Below are positions 18,216 through 26,471 of a stretch of 64,000 bases of DNA, in pieces. Within the stretch, counting starts at the first letter, position 1; each line of letters begins with the position of its first letter. A program made the translations under genes and the position numbers. Location of the stretch: assembly GCF_003013695.1 (NCBI RefSeq), contig NZ_CP027792.1:3058501-3122500 (forward strand). The letters are read 5' to 3'. The notes below the pieces were generated by a model. It was not told the origin of the DNA, searched no databases, and worked only from the letters and a program-made list of their open reading frames with translations. This DNA comes from Pulveribacter suum. Lineage in GTDB: Bacteria; Pseudomonadota; Gammaproteobacteria; Burkholderiales; Burkholderiaceae_C.

Positions 18216-18257
18216 ACACAAATTGAAACAAAATCGGCATATTTTGTATATTTGTGT
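18216..18257 (+). promoter_or_regulatory. AT-rich promoter with nested dyad upstream of the CsgG-like operon
   Basis: -35 TTGAAA (18223-18228), 18-bp spacer and -10 TATATT (18247-18252). Two nested inverted repeats overlap it: ACACAAA/TTTGTGT (18216-18222, 18251-18257) and ACAAAAT/ATTTTGT (18228-18234, 18241-18247). The AT richness stands out from the surroundings. A repressor site is likely. Confidence 0.6.
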
Positions 18258-18297
18258 ATCATCCGCCGCCGTCCCTGAACTCTTGTTTCTTTACCCG

Positions 18298-18978
18298 ATG
18301 AACGGCTCTTCCTGGCGCATTGCTGCGCTCACCATCGCGGCCGCTGCGGCCACCACGGGCTGCGTGACCACCGAGCAGTCCCGCGCTCTCGACACTCCCA
18401 AGCCCACCGCTGCCACCCACGCCTACCAGGGCGTGCGCAGCCCGATCTCCATCGGCAAGTTCGCCAACCGCTCCAATTTCCAGCGCGGCATCTTCTCCGA
18501 CGGCGTGGACCGCCTGGGCGGCCAGGCGCAGACCATCCTGGTGACGCATCTGCAGCAAAGCGGCCGCTTCAACGTGCTGGACCGCACCAACATGACGGAA
18601 ACCCAGCAGGAAGCCGCCCTGCTCAAGCAGGCGCAGACCCTCAAGGGCGCGCAGTTCGTCATCACCGGCGACGTGACCGAATTCGGCCGCAAGGAAGTCG
18701 GCGACCGCCAGCTGTTCGGCGTGCTGGGCCGCGGCAAGGAGCAGGTCGCCTATGCCAAGGTCAGCCTGAACGTGGTGCGCGTGCAGACAGGCGAGGTGGT
18801 CTATGCCGCCCAGGGCGCGGGCGAGTACAGCCTGTCCAGCCGCGAGGTCGTCGGCTTTGGCAGCAGCGCCGGCTACGACTCCACGCTGAACGGCAAGGTG
18901 CTCGACCTGGCCATCCGCGAGGCCGTGGACAAGCTGGCCGCCGGGGTCGATTCCGGCGCGTGGGTGCCTGCGCAATGA
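18298..18978 (+). CDS. CsgG-family lipoprotein
   Basis: 226 residues from ATG 18298 (MNGSSWRIAALTIA). Lipobox ATTGC near residue 20. Body matches the CsgG fold: ISIGKFANRSNF, LVTHLQQSGRFNVLDRTNM, GAQFVITGDVTEFG, KVSLNVVRVQTGEVVYAAQG. It lacks the size and pore loops of curli CsgG and resembles the stand-alone CsgG/LpoB-like lipoproteins found with DUF4810 and GNA1162. It starts a three-gene operon with ATGA overlaps. Confidence 0.9.
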   Translation: MNGSSWRIAALTIAAAAATTGCVTTEQSRALDTPKPTAATHAYQGVRSPISIGKFANRSNFQRGIFSDGVDRLGGQAQTILVTHLQQSGRFNVLDRTNMTETQQEAALLKQAQTLKGAQFVITGDVTEFGRKEVGDRQLFGVLGRGKEQVAYAKVSLNVVRVQTGEVVYAAQGAGEYSLSSREVVGFGSSAGYDSTLNGKVLDLAIREAVDKLAAGVDSGAWVPAQ

Positions 18979-19358
18979 GGGGCGCCCCCCTTGCCATGGG
19001 CCGCCTGGCGGCCTGCGCCGCCGTCGCCGCGCTGACCGTGGGCTGCGCCAGCAATGTCGCGAAGCCGCTGTACGGCTGGGAGGGCTACCAGCCCCAGGTG
19101 TATGCCTACCTCAAGAGCGGTGGCAACGCCGATCCGGCCGAGCAGATCGCCCAGCTCGAGCAGGCCGAGCAAACCATGGCCCAGCGCGGCCAGGCACTGC
19201 CGCCCGGCTACCGCGCCCACATGGGCATGCTGTATGCCAAGGCCGGCCAGGTGGACAAGAGCGCCGCCGCGATCACCGCCGAAAAGGCCCACTTCCCCGA
19301 GTCCTCATCCTTCATGGACTTTCTCCTGCGCACGCTCACACCGAAGGCTGAACAATGA
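18975..19358 (+). CDS. DUF4810 lipoprotein
   Basis: 127 residues from ATG 18975, within the stop of the CsgG-like gene. Lipobox TVGC in VAALTVGCASN. The body YGWEGYQPQVYAYLK, then a TPR-like helical stretch (GYRAHMGMLYAKAGQ), matches DUF4810. The role is unknown; it is always near CsgG and GNA1162-type genes. Confidence 0.88.
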   Translation: MRGAPLAMGRLAACAAVAALTVGCASNVAKPLYGWEGYQPQVYAYLKSGGNADPAEQIAQLEQAEQTMAQRGQALPPGYRAHMGMLYAKAGQVDKSAAAITAEKAHFPESSSFMDFLLRTLTPKAEQ

Positions 19359-20029
19359 TCTCGCGTATTGCCCGCCGCGCCGCATGGACTGCCTGCGCCG
19401 CGGCCGTGGTGCTGCTGACTGGCTGCGCCGCCCCCCAGCCCTATGACTACACGGCGTTGCGCCAGGCCAAGCCCCAGTCCATCGTGGTGCTGCCGCCGCT
19501 GAACCAGACGCCGGAGGTGGCGGCTCCGGCCGGCGTGCTCTCCAGCGCTACGCGGCCACTGGCCGAATCCGGCTACTACGTGCTGCCCGTGGCCGTGACG
19601 GACGAGACCTTTCGCGAAAACGGCATCATTTCTGCGAACGACGCGCAGGAATTGCCGCTGGCCAAGCTGCGCGAGATCTTCGGCGCCGACGCCGCGCTGT
19701 ACCTGGACGTGCGCCAGTACGGCTCCGTGTACGCCGTGGTGCGCAGCGAAACCCGCGTGACGCTGCACGCCCGCCTGGTGGACCTGCGCACCGGCGAGCA
19801 GCTGTGGAATGGCGAAGCCACTGCCTCCACGGCGGAAAACAAGGGCTCGGGCGGCAGCGTGGTCGGCATGCTGGTGTCTGCGCTGATCGACCAGATCGTG
19901 GAGACCCTGTCGGACCGCAGCGTGCAGGTCGCAGAAATCACCAATGGCCGGCTGCTGTACGCAGGCCGCCCCGGTGGCCTGCTGCACGGCCCGCGCTCGC
20001 CGCTGTATGGCAAGGACGGCCAGCCCTGA
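19355..20029 (+). CDS. GNA1162-family (DUF799) lipoprotein
   Basis: 224 residues. Lipobox LLTGC in VVLLTGCAAP. PQSIVVLPPLNQTPEV, SATRPLAESGYYVLPVAV and GADAALYLDVRQYGS match the GNA1162/DUF799 family, known from a meningococcal surface antigen. ATGA overlap with DUF4810. The three lipoproteins probably form one outer-membrane complex; its cargo is not known. Confidence 0.9.
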   Translation: MISRIARRAAWTACAAAVVLLTGCAAPQPYDYTALRQAKPQSIVVLPPLNQTPEVAAPAGVLSSATRPLAESGYYVLPVAVTDETFRENGIISANDAQELPLAKLREIFGADAALYLDVRQYGSVYAVVRSETRVTLHARLVDLRTGEQLWNGEATASTAENKGSGGSVVGMLVSALIDQIVETLSDRSVQVAEITNGRLLYAGRPGGLLHGPRSPLYGKDGQP

Positions 20030-20055
20030 GCCGACGGCGGCGCGGCTCTTCCCGT

Positions 20056-20087
20056 AAAAAAGGCGCGACGGAGGTCGCGCCTTTTTT
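20056..20087. terminator. Bidirectional Rho-independent terminator
   Basis: A 6-A run, GGCGCGAC, loop GGAG, GTCGCGCC and a 6-T run. It lies between the convergent GNA1162 and tctA genes and should serve both. Confidence 0.93.
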
Positions 20088-20105
20088 GCGTGCGCCGCCG
20101 TGGCG

Positions 20106-21617
20106 CTATTCCTCGACGAACGCCTCCTCGCGCTTCTTGCTCACTGCCGGCAGCAGCACGATCACCAGCAGCAGCAGCGCCGCCACCAGCAGGCCGGCCG
20201 AGATGGGCCGCGTCACCAGCACGCTCCAGTCGCCGCGCGACAGCAGCAGTGCGCGGCGCAGGTTTTCTTCCATCATCGGCCCCAGGATGAAGCCCAGCAG
20301 CAGCGGCGCAGGCTCCATCCCCAGCTTGTAGAACAGATAGCCGATGAAGCCGAACGCGCCCACCATCCACACGTCGAACGAGTTGTTGTTGGTGGAATAG
20401 ACCCCCAGCGCGCAAAACAGCACGATGGAGGGGAACAGCCAGCGGTAGGGCACGGTGAGCAGCTTGATCCAGATGCCGATCAGGGGCAGGTTCAGGATGA
20501 TCAGCATGAGGTTGCCGATCCACATCGAGGCGATCAGGCCCCAGAACAGCTCGGGGTTGCTGGTCATGACCTGGGGCCCCGGCTGGATGTTGTGGATGGT
20601 CATGGCGCCGACCATCAGCGCCATCACGGCGTTGGGCGGGATGCCCAGGGTCAAGAGCGGGATGAAGGAGGTCTGCGAGCCGGCGTTGTTGGCCGACTCG
20701 GGCGCCGTCACGCCGCGGATGTTGCCCTGGCCGAAGGGCACTTCACCGGGCTTGAGCTTGGTCTTCTTCTCCACCGTGTAGGCGGCGAAGGCCGACAGCA
20801 GCGCGCCGCCGCCGGGCAGGATGCCCAGGGCGCAGCCCAGGCCGGTGCCGCGCAGCATGGCGGGGAACATGCGCTTGAAGTCCTCGCGCGTGGGCATCAG
20901 GCCGGTGACCTTGGCGGCGAACACCTCGCGCTCGTCCTCGGGGCGCGACAGGTTGGCGATGATCTCGCCATAGCCGAACACGCCCATGGCGATGACCACG
21001 AAGTCGATGCCGTCGGTGAGTTCGGGCACGTCAAAGCTGTAGCGGGCCACGCCCGAGTTCACGTCGGTGCCCACCAGGCCCAGCAGCAGGCCCAGCACGA
21101 TCATGCCCACGGCCTTGAGCAGCGAGCCCGAGGCCAGCACCACGGCGCCGATCAGGCCCAGCACCATCAGCGAGAAATACTCCGCCGGGCCGAACTTGAA
21201 GGCCACTTCGGTCAGCGGCGGCGCAAAGGCGGCCAGGATCACCGTGCCCACGCAGCCGGCGAAGAACGAGCCGATGCCCGCGGCCGCCAGCGCCGGCCCG
21301 GCGCGGCCCTTGCGCGCCATCTGGTAGCCGTCGATCACCGTGACCACCGAGGACGATTCGCCCGGCAGGTTCACCAGGATGGCGGTGGTGGAGCCGCCGT
21401 ACTGCGCGCCGTAGTAGATGCCGGCCAGCATGATGAGGGCCGACACCGGCGGCAGCGCATAGGTGGCCGGCAGCAGCATGGCGATGGTGGCCACCGGGCC
21501 CACGCCCGGCAGCACGCCGATCAGCGTGCCCAGCAGGCAGCCGACGAAGCAGTAGATGAGGTTCTGGAACGTGAAGGCCACGCCGAACCCCATGGAGAGA
21601 TGGTCGAACAATTCCAT
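20106..21617 (-). CDS. tctA: TctA, tripartite tricarboxylate transporter large permease
   Basis: 503 residues from ATG 21615-21617, about twelve membrane segments. Family motifs: GTLIGVLPGVGPVATIAMLLP near residue 30 (cited in part), YYGAQYGGSTTAILVNLPGE, and GILPGGGALLSAFAAYT mid-protein. TctA forms the channel of a secondary, binding-protein-dependent transporter for tri- or dicarboxylates. tctB follows upstream; no tctC binding protein gene lies nearby. Confidence 0.94.
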   Translation of the reverse strand: MELFDHLSMGFGVAFTFQNLIYCFVGCLLGTLIGVLPGVGPVATIAMLLPATYALPPVSALIMLAGIYYGAQYGGSTTAILVNLPGESSSVVTVIDGYQMARKGRAGPALAAAGIGSFFAGCVGTVILAAFAPPLTEVAFKFGPAEYFSLMVLGLIGAVVLASGSLLKAVGMIVLGLLLGLVGTDVNSGVARYSFDVPELTDGIDFVVIAMGVFGYGEIIANLSRPEDEREVFAAKVTGLMPTREDFKRMFPAMLRGTGLGCALGILPGGGALLSAFAAYTVEKKTKLKPGEVPFGQGNIRGVTAPESANNAGSQTSFIPLLTLGIPPNAVMALMVGAMTIHNIQPGPQVMTSNPELFWGLIASMWIGNLMLIILNLPLIGIWIKLLTVPYRWLFPSIVLFCALGVYSTNNNSFDVWMVGAFGFIGYLFYKLGMEPAPLLLGFILGPMMEENLRRALLLSRGDWSVLVTRPISAGLLVAALLLLVIVLLPAVSKKREEAFVEE

Positions 21618-21646
21618 GGTCGGATTTCCTGAGGGCGGACGGCTCG

Positions 21647-22150
21647 TCAGCCCACGATGAAGCTGGGCCAGACGGGGAACTGCAGCTTCAGCGCCCACAC
21701 GAAGGCCACGTAGCTGCCTGCGGCCAGCACCGTGGCCAGGATGAACACCTCCTTGAAGCGGAAGTGGTCGCCCGCCAGGCTGGCGATGAAAGTGAGGCCG
21801 TAGATCGCCACGATCAGCCCCATGGCCGGGATGCCGAAGCTGGGCAGGCCGACCAGCAGCACGCCAAAGGCCAGGTTGGCGCCGATGACGAACACGATCT
21901 GCTTCCAGGCCCAGCGGCCCACCGGCTCGCCGTCTTCGGTCTCCACCACCGTGGCCTTGAACATGATGACCCCCCCGATCAGGGCCAGCAAAATGCCCAG
22001 CAGCAGCGGAAAGTAGCCCGGCCCCATGCGGGCGCCGCTGCCTATGCTGTAGTTGGTCGCCCCCCACGCGAAGGCCACGCCGACCGACAGGTACAGCAGG
22101 CCCGAGAAGAAGTCCCTCTGGCTCTTGATTTGCACGAATGCCTCCCGCAT
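21647..22150 (-). CDS. tctB: TctB, tripartite tricarboxylate transporter small permease
   Basis: 167 residues from ATG 22148-22150, four membrane helices as in TctB: FFSGLLYLSVGVAFAWG, MGPGYFPLLLGILLALIGG, a pair near 95-130, and a last at LATVLAAGSYVAFVW. Located 29 bp before tctA in the same direction. First gene of the pair. Confidence 0.9.
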   Translation of the reverse strand: MREAFVQIKSQRDFFSGLLYLSVGVAFAWGATNYSIGSGARMGPGYFPLLLGILLALIGGVIMFKATVVETEDGEPVGRWAWKQIVFVIGANLAFGVLLVGLPSFGIPAMGLIVAIYGLTFIASLAGDHFRFKEVFILATVLAAGSYVAFVWALKLQFPVWPSFIVG

Positions 22151-22229
22151 TGGATATGAGCGGCGATTGTGCTGTGCGGGCCCTTGGGGCCGGATGTGGA
22201 TTCCACCTACCGCCGCGCGCGGCGGGCCC

Positions 22230-24047
22230 TCACTCCAGCGGCGGGGTGGCGGCGATGACTTCCTGCAGCGTCGTGAGGCCTTCTGCGGCGCGCAGCGCGC
22301 CGGCCAGGCGCAGCGGGCGCATGCCGTCCTTGACGGCCTGGCGGCGCAGCGCATCGATGGAGGGCGCCTCGTTGATCTGTGCCTTCAGCGCCTCGCTCAC
22401 CGTCAGCAGCTCATACAGGCCCACGCGGCCGCGAAAGCCCGTCATGCGGCAGTCCACGCAGCCCACGGGCTTGTAGGCGCGGTAGCCCGTGACCTTCCAG
22501 GGCCGGATCAAAGCGGCCAGCGCGTCGGGGCTGGCCTCGCGGTCGCGCTGGCGGCACTGCTTGCACAGCGTGCGCACCAGGCGCTGCGCCAGCACGCCCA
22601 GCAGCGTGGCATTGATGAGGTACGGCGGCACGCCCAGCTCCATCAAACGCGTGACGGCGCTGGGTGCGTCGTTGGTGTGCAGGGTGGAAAACACCAGGTG
22701 CCCGGTGAGCGCCGCCTGCACCGCCATGTCGGCCGTCTGCAGGTCGCGGATCTCGCCCACCATGATCACGTCCGGGTCCTGGCGCATCAGCGCGCGCAGG
22801 CCTTCGGGGAAGGTGAAGTCCAGCTGCGGCTGCACCTGCGTCTGGTTGAAGCTGGGCTCGATCATCTCGATGGGGTCTTCCACCGTGCTGACGTTCACCT
22901 CCTCGGTGGCCACGCGCTTGAGCGTGGAGTACAGCGTCGTCGTCTTGCCCGAGCCCGTGGGCCCGGTGACCAGGATGATGCCGTGCGGGCGCGTGACCAG
23001 CTGCTCCCAGCGGCCCGCGTCGTGCGGCGAAAAACCCAAGGCGTCCAGGTCCTTCACCGCGTTGTCGGGGTCGAAGATGCGCATGACCATCTTCTCGCCG
23101 AAGGCCGTGGGCAGCGTGGACAGGCGCATCTCGACCTCGTCGCCGCGCGGGTTGCGCGTCTTGATGCGCCCGTCCTGCGGGCGCCGGCGCTCCACCACGT
23201 CCATGCGCCCGAGCAGCTTGATGCGCGCCACCATGGCGTTCAAGACGCCCATGGGCATCTGATAGACGGGGTGCAGCACGCCGTCGATGCGAAAGCGGAT
23301 CACGCCCTGCTCGCGCCGCGGCTCCAGGTGGATGTCGCTGGCGCGCTGGTCGAAGGCGTACTGCCACAGCCAGTCCACCACGCGGATCACGCCCTGGTCG
23401 TTGGCGTCCAGCTGCTTGCCGGTCTTGCCCAGCTCCACCAGCTGCTCGAAGCTGCTGCCGGTGGCGCCGCCGCCGGCCTTTTGCGCCGCGCGCACGGACT
23501 TGGCCAGGGCGAAGAATTCGGCCGTGTAGCGCGTGATGTCCTGCGGGTTGGCCATGACGCGGCGCACCTCGCGCTTGGCCTGGCGCTGCACCTCCCCCAC
23601 CCAGTCATCGATGAAGGGCTCGGCCGTGGCCACCACCACCTCTTTGCCGGTGACCTGCACCGGCAGCACCTTGTGGCGCTCGGCGTAGCTGGCGCTCATG
23701 GCGTCGGCCACGCGGCCCACGTCCACCTTGAGCGGGTCGATGCGCAGGTAGGGCAGGCCCGTGCGCTGCGCCACGTATTCGGTCAGCAGTTCGGTATCGA
23801 GCGGCTTGCCGTCGCGGGCGCGCTGCACGGCCACGGCGCCCAGGCGTACCAGCGGGTGCTGGCTGCTTTCGGCATGCTGGCAGCGGTTGATGGTGCGCTG
23901 CGCTTCCTCGGCGGTGATGACGCCGTCCGCGCGCAGCCAGTCCACCACCTGGCGCCAGTGCAGCGGCCCGCCGGGCGGCGTGGGGGCGGCTGCCGGCGGC
24001 GCCGCCGGGGCGGAGGGAATGCTGTCGAGGTCGGGCGCGGTGCTCAT
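22230..24047 (-). CDS. PulE/GspE-type secretion or pilus ATPase (lone)
   Basis: 605 residues. N-terminal N1 domain (about 30-180), then ASDIHLEPR, Walker A GPTGSGKTT (362-370), the Asp box VEDPIEM, Walker B VIMVGEIRD and the His box STLHTND. A four-cysteine zinc site is formed by CKQC and CVDC. This is the GspE/PilB hexameric ATPase family. No other secretion or pilus gene is next to it and it is over 18 kb from pilMNOPQ. It may serve the type IV pilus or a scattered type II system. Confidence 0.9.
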   Translation of the reverse strand: MSTAPDLDSIPSAPAAPPAAAPTPPGGPLHWRQVVDWLRADGVITAEEAQRTINRCQHAESSQHPLVRLGAVAVQRARDGKPLDTELLTEYVAQRTGLPYLRIDPLKVDVGRVADAMSASYAERHKVLPVQVTGKEVVVATAEPFIDDWVGEVQRQAKREVRRVMANPQDITRYTAEFFALAKSVRAAQKAGGGATGSSFEQLVELGKTGKQLDANDQGVIRVVDWLWQYAFDQRASDIHLEPRREQGVIRFRIDGVLHPVYQMPMGVLNAMVARIKLLGRMDVVERRRPQDGRIKTRNPRGDEVEMRLSTLPTAFGEKMVMRIFDPDNAVKDLDALGFSPHDAGRWEQLVTRPHGIILVTGPTGSGKTTTLYSTLKRVATEEVNVSTVEDPIEMIEPSFNQTQVQPQLDFTFPEGLRALMRQDPDVIMVGEIRDLQTADMAVQAALTGHLVFSTLHTNDAPSAVTRLMELGVPPYLINATLLGVLAQRLVRTLCKQCRQRDREASPDALAALIRPWKVTGYRAYKPVGCVDCRMTGFRGRVGLYELLTVSEALKAQINEAPSIDALRRQAVKDGMRPLRLAGALRAAEGLTTLQEVIAATPPLE

Positions 24048-24069
24048 GGTGCGAAGGGCAAAAGGAAGG

Positions 24070-24891
24070 TCAGGCGGCGACGGGCTTGAACACGCGCAGC
24101 CACTTGGGCGCGGGCAGGTCCCAGCGTGCCTGGATGTGCTCGGCGCGCGCCTGCAGCTCGTCGCGCTTCGGGCGGCTGGGCGTGCGCTGGGCCAGCACCA
24201 CGGTGTTGCCTTCGCGCGTGGGCTTGAAGGCCCACAGGGCCTGCTCGCCGAAGGCCTCGGCCATCTGGGCCAGGCTGCGGTCGTAGCTGCTGGCGCGGCC
24301 GAACAGGTTGACGGTGAGGCAGCCGTCGTCCGTCAGCAGGGCGCGGCAGTCGGCGTAGAACTCGGCGCTGTCGAGCACCGGCGCGGCGGCCTCGTGGTCG
24401 TACAGGTCCACCGCGAGAAAGTCCACGGTGCCGGCCAGCTCGGGGCGGCGGATGTGCTGCGCGGCGTCCGCCAGCACTACGGCCAAGCGCGGGCCGTCGG
24501 GCGGCAGCTTGAACCAGGCGCGGCACACGCCCAGCACCTGCGGGTTCAGCTCCACCGCCGTGGTGCGCATGCGCAGCAGCTTGTGGCAGAACTTGGTGAT
24601 GGCCCCCGCCCCCAGGCCCAGCTGCAGGGCGTTGCGCTTGGACACGCTCTCGGGCGGCACGAACAGCAGCCAGGCCATCATGCGCTGCACGTATTCCAGC
24701 TCGATGGCGAACGGCTCGGCAATGCGCATGGAGCCCTGGATCCACGGCGTGCCCAGGTGCAGGTGGCGCACCTCGCCGTCATCGGAGACGCTGACTTCGG
24801 GCAGCTCGGCAGTGGCGGGGGTCTTCTTGCGGGTCAAGGCGTGGTCCAGGAAATGCGGGCTTCGTAGGGTAGCGGATTGTGGAGCTATCAA
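24070..24891 (-). CDS. Spermidine-synthase-like protein (PABS family)
   Basis: Up to 273 residues with the Rossmann-fold motif LQLGLGAGAITKF, VELNPQVLGVCRAWF and FLAVDLYDHEA. It has the polyamine-synthase fold but lacks SpeE's GGGDGG and catalytic DxTDP signature, so it probably does not make spermidine. No ATG fits: the frame opens with TTG at 24889-24891 at the edge of a dispersed repeat; a second TTG 18 codons in (LTRKKTPATAELPEV) is the better family match. A genuine SpeE is encoded at 12430. Confidence 0.8.
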   Translation of the reverse strand: MIAPQSATLRSPHFLDHALTRKKTPATAELPEVSVSDDGEVRHLHLGTPWIQGSMRIAEPFAIELEYVQRMMAWLLFVPPESVSKRNALQLGLGAGAITKFCHKLLRMRTTAVELNPQVLGVCRAWFKLPPDGPRLAVVLADAAQHIRRPELAGTVDFLAVDLYDHEAAAPVLDSAEFYADCRALLTDDGCLTVNLFGRASSYDRSLAQMAEAFGEQALWAFKPTREGNTVVLAQRTPSRPKRDELQARAEHIQARWDLPAPKWLRVFKPVAA

Positions 24892-24938
24892 ATCAATAGC
24901 TGCTGGCGCTTGACTGGCGGGCGCTGGAGGCCAAAAAC
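24884..24938 (+). repeat. Dispersed palindromic repeat, copy 5
   Basis: A clear copy: AATAGCTGCTGGCGCTTGAC, TGGCGGGCGCTGGAGGCC. It fills the tatD to PABS gap and abuts the PABS start; GCTATCAAATCAATAGC at its left end is itself an inverted repeat. Confidence 0.85.
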
Positions 24939-24948
24939 ACCCAGAACT

Positions 24949-25794
24949 TCATGCCAGCAGCGCACCCAGGCGCGGCAGTGCGGCGCAGGCATTGGCGCGG
25001 CAGGCAGCAGCCAGCTCATCGGCAGGCATGCCGCGCAGCTCGGCAATCACGGCGCCAATGCGCGGCAGCTCGGCCGGGCTGTTGCGCGCGGGTGGCGCGC
25101 CGGCCTCGCGCTCGGCCGCCGTCACGTACAGCCAGTGCGGCGGGATGTCGGGCGCGTCGGTCTCCAGCACCAGCGCATCAAGGGGCAGGCTGGCTGCCAG
25201 GCGGCGGATCTGGTGCGCGCGCTCGAACGTGGCCGCGCCGCCAAAGCCCAGCTTGAAGCCCAGGTCGATGAGCATGCGCGCCTGCTGCTCGCTGCCGTTG
25301 AAGGCGTGGGCAATGCCGCCGCGCACGGGCAGCTCGCGCAGGCCTTTCAGCACCTGGTCCACCGAGCGGCGCGAATGCACGATCACGGGCAGGTCATGCG
25401 TGCGTGCCAGGCGCAGCTGCTCGCGCCAGAGGCGCTGCTGGCGCGCGTCGTCGAGCGTCTTGTCGAAATAGTCCAGCCCGATCTCGCCGATGGCCACCAA
25501 GCGCGGGTCATCGGCGCGCTGCGCAAGCTCATCGGCCAGGGCCTGCAGGTCATCGTCGCCTGCGTTGCGCGTGAACAGCGGGTGGATGCCCAGCGCGTAG
25601 CTGTCGCCATGGCGGTGCGCCAGCTCGCGCACGGCATCGAAGTTGGCACGCTCCACGGCTGGCAGCACGCAGTGCGCCACGCCGGCCTGCGCGGCGCGCT
25701 CTCGCTCGGCATTGGCGTGCGCGGCGCCGCCGTGGTGGATGAATTCGTCCAGGTGAACATGGGTGTCGATCCAGGCGGGCATGGCAGCCATCAT
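24949..25794 (-). CDS. TatD-family metal-dependent DNase
   Basis: 281 residues. TIM-barrel metal-binding residues: DTHVHLDEF (HxH), AIGEIGLDYF with the bridging Glu, PVIVHSRRS, GIAHAFNGS and LVLETDAPD. TatD proteins act as 3'-5' nucleases in DNA repair or degradation. Two starts are possible, ATG 25794 and ATG 25782; the second gives the more usual MPAWIDTH. The ALLA end lies beside a dispersed repeat. Confidence 0.92.
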   Translation of the reverse strand: MMAAMPAWIDTHVHLDEFIHHGGAAHANAERERAAQAGVAHCVLPAVERANFDAVRELAHRHGDSYALGIHPLFTRNAGDDDLQALADELAQRADDPRLVAIGEIGLDYFDKTLDDARQQRLWREQLRLARTHDLPVIVHSRRSVDQVLKGLRELPVRGGIAHAFNGSEQQARMLIDLGFKLGFGGAATFERAHQIRRLAASLPLDALVLETDAPDIPPHWLYVTAAEREAGAPPARNSPAELPRIGAVIAELRGMPADELAAACRANACAALPRLGALLA

Positions 25795-25987
25795 GCCCCA
25801 GCGCCAGGCGCATGCACGTCATCGGTGGCCGCCCCGGCAGGCAGACACGGCGGTCGCAGCGCGTAGTGAACTGATACAAAACAGCGCCTGGGCGGCGTGC
25901 TTGATTACAGGAGCCGGCTCGAGCGTGGCGCAGCATGACCTTTCAACGGCCACTTTCGGCTTTTGAGAACCTTCAGGAGTACTTCAC

Positions 25988-26365
25988 ATGTCCACATCTC
26001 AAGGCAACAACCAAGGCGCCCAGAACGGTCAAGGCGGAGGTGAGAGCGGCAACCAGGGTGCCCGCAGTGGCAGCCAGGAGGGTCAGCAAGGCCAGGGCGG
26101 CGGCGAAAGCGGCAACCAGGGCGCCAAGGGTGGCAACCAAGGAGGTCAAGGTGGCGGCCAGGGCGGCCAAAGCGGCGGTCAAGGCGGTCAGAGTGGCGGT
26201 CAAGGCGGTGGTCAGGGCGGCCAGAGTGGCGGTCAGGGTGGTGGTCAGGGCGGCCAGAGTGGCGGTCAGGGCGGCGGCCAGGGGGGGCAGAGTGGCGGCC
26301 AGGGTGGCAGCCAAGGGGGTCAAGGTGGAGCCCAGGGCGGAGGCCAGGGCCAGCAGCACAAGTGA
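25988..26365 (+). CDS. Gly/Gln/Ser low-complexity repeat protein
   Basis: 125 residues almost entirely G, Q, S, N and A, with no Cys, aromatic or large hydrophobic residue. Residues ~14-46 hold two copies of QGGGESGNQGA; the rest is an 11-residue unit GGQGGGQGGQS, four copies with one shortened to GGQGGQS. A good Shine-Dalgarno (AGGAG, 8 nt before ATG) and its own terminator argue that it is expressed. No signal peptide. It would be disordered and very hydrophilic, like stress hydrophilins, but no family was recognised. It stands alone, divergent from tatD. Confidence 0.8.
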   Translation: MSTSQGNNQGAQNGQGGGESGNQGARSGSQEGQQGQGGGESGNQGAKGGNQGGQGGGQGGQSGGQGGQSGGQGGGQGGQSGGQGGGQGGQSGGQGGGQGGQSGGQGGSQGGQGGAQGGGQGQQHK

Positions 26366-26383
26366 TCGAGCGCCCCAGCGCTT

Positions 26384-26406
26384 AAAGGGCCTGAGGGCCC
26401 TTTTTT
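26384..26406 (+). terminator. Terminator of the repeat-protein gene
   Basis: AAAGGGCC, loop TGAG, GGCCCTTT and further T, 19 bp after the repeat-gene stop. The A-run also makes it usable from the opposite side. Confidence 0.9.
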
Positions 26407-26471
26407 CATGGGCGTTCTGCGCACGCGCTCCAAGGGATGCGCTGGGGCGGCGCGCAGTCTCGCGCGCCGCG

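Noticed and set aside
25973..26359. Minus-strand frame of 128 codons rich in Ala, Leu and Thr opposite the Gly/Gln/Ser gene
   Set aside because: It is the mirror of the repeated GGN-CAR codons; the plus strand has the ribosome binding site and terminator.
25988..26365. Short tandem DNA repeats that could look like a CRISPR array
   Set aside because: No regular spacers; the repeats are in-frame codons of the repeat protein.
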